DNA from: Butyrivibrio sp. INlla18
Lineage (GTDB): Bacteria; Bacillota; Clostridia; Lachnospirales; Lachnospiraceae
NCBI RefSeq assembly: GCF_900103635.1
Contig: NZ_FMXK01000013.1
Span: 57,419-121,418 of the forward strand
Direction: 5' to 3'
DNA: 64,000 bases
The position numbers and the translations under genes were made by a program. Position 1 is the first letter of the stretch. Each line of letters opens with the position of its first letter. Shown here piece by piece: positions 58,637-64,000 of the stretch. Under the pieces are notes generated by a model. That model was given only the letters and a program-made list of their open reading frames with translations. It searched no databases and was not told the origin of the DNA.

Positions 58637-59254
58637 TTATACCTGCATAAAGTTAGTAAGTATCTGCATTCCAACGTCTGCGCTCTTCTCAGGATGGAAC
58701 TGGCAAGCAAAGACGTTTCCAGATTCAACGGATGCATCTATTCTTACTGAATAGTCACTAGTTGCTGTTACGATACTCTTATCTGCAGCATCGAGATAAT
58801 ATGAGTGAACGAAGTACACAAATGCATCTGAGCCAAGGCCCTTAAAGAGTCTTCCTTCTCTAGGGAAATTTAAGTTATTCCAGCCAATCTGTGGAACCTT
58901 ATAGTAATTACCCTTGTCATCTGTGTTTGGGAATTTAACTATTTTACCACGCAAAATGCCCAGGCCCTCTGCATCCTTTGATTCATCGCTTGAATCAAAC
59001 AGAAGCTGAAGTCCCAGGCATATTCCTAGAAATGGTGTCTGCTTGTTTGTAACTTCTTTAATTACATCAGCAAGACCATATTCATTTAATTTACGCATCG
59101 CATCGCCAAAAGCACCAACTCCGGGAAGAACTACTCTATCTGCCCTTAAGATCTCTTTGGCGTCTCTTGTAACTACTGTGTCTGCTCCAAGGTACTTGAA
59201 TGCTTTCTCAACACTTTTGATATTGCCAGCATCATAATCGATAATTGCAACCAT
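58637..59254 (-). CDS. hisH: Imidazole glycerol phosphate synthase, glutaminase subunit
   Basis: 205 residues, class I glutamine amidotransferase. Nucleophile Cys in FLGICLGLQLLF (about 80), and the His-x-Glu in CQFHPEKSADVG near the end. It supplies ammonia to HisF through the barrel. It lies 12 bases before hisF, with which it forms a complex. The only ribosome binding site (GAGGAG) is 13 bases before the ATG, longer than usual. Confidence 0.97.
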   Translation of the reverse strand: MVAIIDYDAGNIKSVEKAFKYLGADTVVTRDAKEILRADRVVLPGVGAFGDAMRKLNEYGLADVIKEVTNKQTPFLGICLGLQLLFDSSDESKDAEGLGILRGKIVKFPNTDDKGNYYKVPQIGWNNLNFPREGRLFKGLGSDAFVYFVHSYYLDAADKSIVTATSDYSVRIDASVESGNVFACQFHPEKSADVGMQILTNFMQV

Positions 59255-59304
59255 TCGGCACCAAAACTCCTCTCATACCATTTCGATGCCTTATTGCAAG
59301 TTTA

Positions 59305-61626
59305 TCATTCAAGTGTACCTACAATTTCCATGAGCCTGATAGTATATTCTCTTTCTTTCTTGATAGAGTTTATCTCCTCTATATCTGCGGCAGAAAGACC
59401 ATAGCTGTCTGAAAGCACCGATTCTATACTATCGTACACGCTCTGGACTTGAATTTCAACACCATAGTTTTGTGCTTCTTCTATCATATCTTCCTTGTTG
59501 CGCATTGCCATCAGCAGCATATCAAGTGCTTCTTCTTTCATGTTCATGGCCATGTAGTTCTGATATCCTGACAGATAGCGCTCTGACCAAGCCAAAACTC
59601 TGGATTGCTCATACATAACATTCTGCTCTGATGTGAGTTCTTTTCCATAGAACATCTTGTAAGCTGTTGTATATTCTCTGCGTGAATATGCATTCTCAGC
59701 TCTTGTATATGCGATCCTCTCTGGTAAAACAAAAGCAGGAATACAGAACAAAATTCCAAGGCTAGCCGCAAAGATGAAGCAGATTGAGATCTTCTTTGGA
59801 GAGATTGCCTTTTCTGGAACACTTGGCTCTGGTTCTTTCTTTGGCTTTTTCTCTTTCTTTGGCTTAGGAGGTTTCTTCTCCTTTGGCTTCTTCTCCTTTG
59901 GTGGCTTTTCCTTCTTTGGTTTTTTCTCTTTCTTTTCTTTCTTTTTCTTGGCTGGCTTGCCATCTTCGCCGCCAAGTTCATTTAATACCTGCTGGTTCTC
60001 ATCAGTAAGACCTGCAAGTCCTTCTGTACCAACATCTTCATCTTCCTGAGTAAGAGCCTTTAACAGTCTGGCAAAAAAGCCTTCCTTCTTGCGTTTCTTT
60101 GGTTTAGAGTCCTCTTCGTCATCAGGTTCTTCATCAAGTGATCTATCTTCAAGAGCTGCAAGGTCATCTAAAGATGGCTCCATAGCTCCTTCTAGGTCTT
60201 CTACTTCTGTAAGGGCTTCTAATATGTCTTCCTTTGGGATCTCAGAATCCTCAGGTCTACCAGCTTCTTCATCAAGATGAGCTGTATTCTCAATATCCTC
60301 TACTTCATCATTGGCAAGGCTATTCATAAGAGCATCAAGATCAGGGATTGAAATATCGCTCTCTGATTCTCCGCCTTCACCTTCTCTACTTTCAGTACTA
60401 TCTTCTATATCAGCAACTTCGCCATCTGTTGAGCTAGAATCTGCAGCTTCGCCACCAAGGAGGTCATCAAGACTAGCTTCCAAGTCCCCAAGGTCAAGTT
60501 CATCTTCACCAGATGCCTCTGTTTTAGCAGGCTCCTGTGCTGGCTCAGCTTCTTCTACAGTTTCTTCAAGAGCAATACTATCTGGTTCTGAAGGCTCCCC
60601 TGCCGCTTCCTCAGTAGCTTCATCTCCTCCAATGAGAGATTCCATATCAGAAAGAAGATCGTCAAATTCAGAATCACCTGCAGTATCAGGTGCAACCTCT
60701 TCTGAAATTGCATCTTCTAAAGCTCCGTCTGATGCGCCTTCTTCTACAATCGAACTATCAATATCTGCCTCTAGATCATCAAGTGAAAGATCATCGATAT
60801 TTCCAAGGTCTATCTCTTCAGGAGCGACTTTTTCTCTTTCTTCATCGCTTCCTTCCATAAGTACTGGTTCTTCGTTTGTGGGCCCCTCTCCCTGTTCTTC
60901 CTTAACTTCTTCGTCCTGGATGTTATCAAGGAGATTGCTTAAGCTATCTTCTGTATTTTCTTCTGGAACTACCAGACTACTTGCGTCTTCTTCATCTAAA
61001 AGGTCAGTCAGGATCTCTTCAGGAGTCTGATCTGCGTCCGAATCAGTCTCTTTTCCCAGCTGCGAACTATCATCTTCCGGAATAGCTTCCTCCGGAGCCA
61101 TCTCTAAAAAAGAGTCATTCTCCTGAGATTCATCTATGATAGGAATGTCTGGTTCAACTACAGGAGCAGGCTCTGGAGCCTCTTTAACTGGCTCAGGTTC
61201 CTGGTCAAACTTGCCGCTTTGAATCTCAGCATCCATCCTCTCTGCATCAGCTATAGCTTCATCAAGGGCGATTTCCTCTGGATCTCTTACATCGTTACTA
61301 GATGGAACATTACCAACAGTGAACTTTGGAATACCAGGGTCAGTCTTTTTCTCGATATCTTCTAAAAGATCTGCCATGCTGTCATCTAAAAGCTCGTCAT
61401 TATCTAATTTATTAAGGATACTTCCAATCTCTGCTAAGTCCTCATTTGAACCGTTTGAATTATTTACAAGCGCACCAATATCCCCTGCACCGCCATTTTC
61501 TGGCAATGTAGAGGAGGATGATCTTCCTTTGCCTGACATCCTACTGAGAGCAGACTGCGGATTATCATTATTTGACTGCGCTGAACTTAACAGGCTGTCG
61601 AGATATTCCTCGTTGTTAGAATTCAT
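59305..61626 (-). CDS. Giant acidic, disordered membrane protein with Lys/Pro stretch
   Basis: 773 residues. About 1-490 are disordered and extremely acidic (repeats such as DLEASLDDLLGG and DISIPDLDALMNSL). About 500-620 include GFFARLLKAL and then a long Lys/Pro/Glu stretch. One transmembrane helix (about 622-645) separates these cytoplasmic parts from a helical domain of about 120 residues with TPR-like EYTTAYKMF, which is probably outside. The stop overlaps nothing. Its ATG overlaps the Sir2-like stop by four bases, so the two are co-translated. No family recognised; an assembly or scaffold role near the membrane is a guess. Confidence 0.75.
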   Translation of the reverse strand: MNSNNEEYLDSLLSSAQSNNDNPQSALSRMSGKGRSSSSTLPENGGAGDIGALVNNSNGSNEDLAEIGSILNKLDNDELLDDSMADLLEDIEKKTDPGIPKFTVGNVPSSNDVRDPEEIALDEAIADAERMDAEIQSGKFDQEPEPVKEAPEPAPVVEPDIPIIDESQENDSFLEMAPEEAIPEDDSSQLGKETDSDADQTPEEILTDLLDEEDASSLVVPEENTEDSLSNLLDNIQDEEVKEEQGEGPTNEEPVLMEGSDEEREKVAPEEIDLGNIDDLSLDDLEADIDSSIVEEGASDGALEDAISEEVAPDTAGDSEFDDLLSDMESLIGGDEATEEAAGEPSEPDSIALEETVEEAEPAQEPAKTEASGEDELDLGDLEASLDDLLGGEAADSSSTDGEVADIEDSTESREGEGGESESDISIPDLDALMNSLANDEVEDIENTAHLDEEAGRPEDSEIPKEDILEALTEVEDLEGAMEPSLDDLAALEDRSLDEEPDDEEDSKPKKRKKEGFFARLLKALTQEDEDVGTEGLAGLTDENQQVLNELGGEDGKPAKKKKEKKEKKPKKEKPPKEKKPKEKKPPKPKKEKKPKKEPEPSVPEKAISPKKISICFIFAASLGILFCIPAFVLPERIAYTRAENAYSRREYTTAYKMFYGKELTSEQNVMYEQSRVLAWSERYLSGYQNYMAMNMKEEALDMLLMAMRNKEDMIEEAQNYGVEIQVQSVYDSIESVLSDSYGLSAADIEEINSIKKEREYTIRLMEIVGTLE

Positions 61627-62438
61627 AACCCCTTACACTCCTGCAAAATATAGTCGACTGAATTCATCGGGATAGAATCTGTCTTAGCTTCTATTTCAGG
61701 CGTATGATGGTATAGTTTTTCATGCACTCTTACAAGATGAGCCTTATTGTTCACAAATGCTATCTTCTCAAAAGGCCATCTAACTACAGTAGGATAATCA
61801 AGTCCTACTCCAAGTTCCAATATAAGTAGCTTAGAATTAAGAGTATGTGTCAAAAATTTCTTGTACACATCCCAATTTTCCATATATGCCGTCTCATTAT
61901 AGGCTATGTTGCTATACTCTTTTCGTTTCTGATTCAGATACAATTCCTTACCATCCTGAAATGGCTTTACAAAGGTCTTAGTATCATCAATTATTCCGCC
62001 TATACTAATGATATCATGTATATCGGCAACAAGTTGCATAAATTCAATAGATTTTTCTGAAAATATTAGCGGATCATTAAGATCTGGTGTCTGTAAGTAC
62101 ATCAGATTACCGCATGGATACACGCTTTTTGCTGGGTCAAAGCCGTATAAAAGCGCATCCTGAAAGACTGTGTCGCAAACAAGAAAATATTTTTTGTCTC
62201 CAACTAATTTTCTAAGAAGTCTATAAGCTTCTTCAATTCTGGAATCAGAATTGTAATATGCATATTCAAATTCAACTATTGGTAAGAGCCACTTATACTC
62301 TTCATCACTACACAAGTTTATGAGCTGCTCATACCTTGGGTCACTTTTGATTCCTCTTCTGACCCAATTCCATTCGTCACCAATTCCTATAACGATCTGG
62401 TCTGATGACTCCACCATTTCTACTAAAGATTTACTCAT
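61623..62438 (-). CDS. Sir2-like protein
   Basis: 271 residues from the ATG at 62438, six bases after TAGGTG; the TTG at 62453 lies inside that region. SSDQIVIGIGDEWNW at the N-terminus, KKYFLVCDTVFQDALLYGFD, and LLILELGVGLDYPTVVRWPFEKIAFVN resemble distant members of the Sir2/DHS Rossmann fold. The usual Sir2 GAGxS and HG motifs and the zinc Cys set are not clear, so NAD-dependent activity is unproven. Coupled to the giant acidic protein, which suggests a joint function. Confidence 0.65.
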   Translation of the reverse strand: MSKSLVEMVESSDQIVIGIGDEWNWVRRGIKSDPRYEQLINLCSDEEYKWLLPIVEFEYAYYNSDSRIEEAYRLLRKLVGDKKYFLVCDTVFQDALLYGFDPAKSVYPCGNLMYLQTPDLNDPLIFSEKSIEFMQLVADIHDIISIGGIIDDTKTFVKPFQDGKELYLNQKRKEYSNIAYNETAYMENWDVYKKFLTHTLNSKLLILELGVGLDYPTVVRWPFEKIAFVNNKAHLVRVHEKLYHHTPEIEAKTDSIPMNSVDYILQECKGL

Positions 62439-62471
62439 TAAAACACCTACCAATTATGCCAATATTAAAAT

Positions 62472-62529
62472 ACTCCCTTTGTCTTAACAGTCATTGAAAG
62501 CTAGTTTCCATAACTGAGGCAAAGGGAGT
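62472..62529 (-). terminator. Long terminator-like hairpin after cheV
   Basis: Outer arms ACTCCCTTTG / CAAAGGGAGT with an inner imperfect stem. On the minus strand it is followed by TATTTTAATATT. It lies 16 bases after the cheV stop, and about 34 bases before the Sir2-like ATG. Confidence 0.65.
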
Positions 62530-62544
62530 TAAAGTCAGTTAATA

Positions 62545-63450
62545 TCAGCTCGCATCCGAAGCATTAACAAGCTCATCTATTACGCTTACAAGATTTCCAA
62601 TTTCTGGTTTAGACAACTGTCTGTCTGCTCCTAAGGATTCACCCTTTCTTCTCATTTCTTCATTAACCAGTGATGAGAAGATGATAAGTGGAATATCCTT
62701 GGTAGCATCGTCGCTCTTTACGAGCTTTGTAAGTCTATGACCATCCATGATAGGCATCTCAATATCAGTGATGATACACTTGATGTTATTGAGTTCGCCT
62801 CTATCTTTACAAGCCTTGATGTAATCGTACGCAAGCTTACCATTTTCAAAGTGTCTTACGTTATTATAACCGGCTTTATTCAAAGAATCTACAATAAGCT
62901 TATTAAGAAGCTGTGAATCTTCTGCAAGAACAATAGGAACTTCATTTCTAGGACGAGCTCCGATATCTGCAAGAGCATCCATATTAAGACCAGTATTAGG
63001 ATTGATATCTGATACGATCTTCTCAAAGTCGAGAATGATGATCAGCTGATTTTCAAACTTGATGATACCAGTTGAGATACTCTCCTCAGCCTTTGAAATT
63101 GTAGCATTAGGTTTAATAATATCAGCCCATGATACTCTGTGAATACCAACTACAGAATCTACATGGAATGCAATATCTAACTTATTAAAGTTTGTGATAA
63201 TGAAGAGTCCACCTGGCTTAGAAGCACCTCTCTGTAAGCAGTTTCTAAGGTCAATAGCGGTGATCATTGTATCACGAGGCATAAATATGCCTTCAATACT
63301 TGGATGAGCATTAGGAACAGGAGTAACCTCCTGATACACAATAATTTCTTTGATCTTGGCTACGTTGATACCATAGCAGTGATCATCAATCTTAAATTCA
63401 AGGACTTCTAATTCATTCGTTCCATTTTCAAGCAGAATCTTTGATTCCAT
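62545..63450 (-). CDS. cheV: CheV-type chemotaxis coupling protein (CheW plus receiver domain)
   Basis: 301 residues: a CheW domain at about 12-165 (EFKIDDHCYGINVAKIKEII, VTPVPNAHPSIEGIF, AIDLRNCL) and a response-regulator receiver domain at about 175-295 with the phospho-Asp in CIITDIEMPIMDGHRL, plus VLAEDSQ and the Lys of QLSKPEIG. CheV couples receptors to CheA and helps adaptation by its own phosphorylation. AGGTGAG precedes the ATG. Other chemotaxis genes are not in the window. Confidence 0.97.
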   Translation of the reverse strand: MESKILLENGTNELEVLEFKIDDHCYGINVAKIKEIIVYQEVTPVPNAHPSIEGIFMPRDTMITAIDLRNCLQRGASKPGGLFIITNFNKLDIAFHVDSVVGIHRVSWADIIKPNATISKAEESISTGIIKFENQLIIILDFEKIVSDINPNTGLNMDALADIGARPRNEVPIVLAEDSQLLNKLIVDSLNKAGYNNVRHFENGKLAYDYIKACKDRGELNNIKCIITDIEMPIMDGHRLTKLVKSDDATKDIPLIIFSSLVNEEMRRKGESLGADRQLSKPEIGNLVSVIDELVNASDAS

Positions 63451-63546
63451 TCTCTCACCTCACGTAATAAGAAAATTATTTAACGATATCCTATTAGCAT
63501 AACTACCGTAAAACCGATTAAGAATAATTATTGAATATCTTTATTT

Positions 63547-63555
63547 AGTATAGCA
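63547..63555 (-). promoter_or_regulatory. Extended -10 promoter element before cheV
   Basis: Minus strand TGCTATACT, about 97 bases before the cheV ATG, with no good -35. Possible start of a long untranslated leader. Confidence 0.45.
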
Positions 63556-63578
63556 TAATTTTCTGAAAATAAATATAC

Positions 63579-63612
63579 AAAAACAAAAAAGACGGGCATT
63601 TGACCGTCTTTT
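63579..63612 (-). terminator. Terminator of the rRNA operon
   Basis: Minus strand AAAAGACGG / CCGTCTTTT with an eight-base loop and a run of T's. It lies 186 bases after the 23S 3' end. Confidence 0.9.
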
Positions 63613-63797
63613 AAGAATTCATTAATAAGTTTTTTATATTTCAAATTATTTATTCAAATTTGTATCTTCAAAACCGAACACTGATATCTAAATCCATATC
63701 TTCTATACTAATCGGAAGTTCTGCTCTCGACTATTTCATAGTCTCGCCAGAACAACACTCGAACTAGATTCGGTAAAACCTCATCAAGTTCTCCTAG
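63613..63797 (-). other. Spacer between the 23S 3' end and the terminator, without a 5S gene
   Basis: 185 bases. On the minus strand it holds a two-part hairpin (63718-63753: GTTCTG / CAGAAC outside, GACTAT / ATAGTC inside) and CCGAACACTGA-like text read as CAGTGTTCGGTTTTG, typical of sequence after 23S in Firmicutes. The conserved 5S sequence (about 117 bases) is not there. Confidence 0.75.
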
Positions 63798-64000
63798 TTT
63801 GGATAAGCCCTCGACCTATTAGTACACATCAGCTGAACACGTTACCGTGCTTACACCTTGTGCCTATCTAACCTCGTACTCTCCAAGGGGTCTTACTGCC
63901 GAAGCAGGGATATCTCATCTTGAGGGGGGCTTCACGCTTAGATGCCTTCAGCGTTTATCCCTTCCGGACGTGGCTACCCAGCCTTATGCATCTGGCGATG
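63798..64000 (-). rRNA. 23S ribosomal RNA, 3' end only
   Basis: Reading the minus strand, the text ends with ACTAATAGGTCGAGGGCTTATCC, the conserved 3' end of 23S rRNA, preceded by the GTAAGCACGGTAACGTGTTCAGCTGATGTG stretch and, further in, the CGCTGAAGGCATCTAAGCGTGAAGCC segment. The gene continues beyond the window edge; about 200 of some 2,900 bases are visible. The 3' end is placed at 63798 with an uncertainty of a few bases. Confidence 0.96.

Noticed and set aside
60311..61030. 239-codon plus-strand frame, very Ser-rich
   Set aside because: It is antisense to the polyacidic gene; GAA/GAT/CTT codons read backwards give Ser/Phe-rich frames without stops. No start signals.
63613..63797. 5S rRNA gene in the usual place after 23S
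   Set aside because: The conserved 5S core is absent on both strands; the text matches only post-23S spacer.

Overview
The window looks like chromosome of a rumen or gut Lachnospiraceae bacterium, most likely Butyrivibrio or Pseudobutyrivibrio. The evidence is moderate-to-low GC, strong GGAGG ribosome binding sites, tight operons joined by ATGA overlaps, and a gene set typical of that family: CheV, GlgA, RqcH, ABC-F, tagaturonate reductase, DUF6020 and many small lipoproteins. Genus assignment is an inference.

Layout. 0-0.6 kb: the first codons of a probable cobyric acid synthase, then mscL with a zinc-ribbon tail. 0.7-11.3 kb: an eight-gene minus-strand operon. It starts with a YtrA-type GntR repressor, ABC ATPase and ABC-2 permease, continues with two sugar-importer type permeases, an HlyD-like adaptor and a MacB-like periplasmic-core protein, and ends with a large binding lipoprotein. 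A palindromic operator lies in front. 11.5-14 kb: an iron alcohol dehydrogenase and the first of two near-identical Rpn-type nuclease genes. 14-16 kb: a metal-homeostasis pair behind a Zur/Fur-like box (a COG0523 GTPase and a NifX/His-Cys/FKBP fusion). 16-21.3 kb: many small accessory genes, including a frameshifted RelA/SpoT-like gene bracketed by 30-bp direct repeats, an HNH nuclease and a DUF3791 toxin-antitoxin-like cluster.

21.3-28.8 kb is a defence island. It holds a YafQ/DinJ module, an AAA ATPase, a PIN/NYN-like gene broken by a stop codon, and a CBASS-like operon. That operon has two different CD-NTase (SMODS) genes on either side of a SLATT two-helix membrane effector gene, led by an unknown 113-residue protein. 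It is the best candidate for an undescribed system here.

28.9-41 kb: ABC-F ATPase, tagaturonate reductase behind a cre-like operator, RqcH plus an M42 peptidase, the second Rpn copy, and a cbiD-glgA-flippase operon. 41.4-45.9 kb: a small conserved protein and a secreted hydrolase operon (one serine hydrolase, two papain/C39-like cysteine peptidases). 46-53 kb: a GGDEF/EAL protein, a CDF metal exporter, a probably leaderless HTH-fused adenine methyltransferase, DAHP synthase and an aminotransferase. 53-63.5 kb: an Xer-like recombinase missing several catalytic residues, DUF6020, lysA, ung, hisF/hisH, a giant acidic/lysine-rich membrane protein, a Sir2-like protein and CheV. The window ends in the 3' end of a minus-strand 23S rRNA gene whose terminator follows with no 5S gene between.

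Two repeat families run through the window. One is a 29-bp hairpin with a conserved GGGACGGAGG loop (six copies), acting at least partly as terminators and marking one edge of the duplicated Rpn unit. The other is a set of terminators built on a TTCTACC stem (three copies). All functional calls come from reading the sequence and recalling families; no database search was run.
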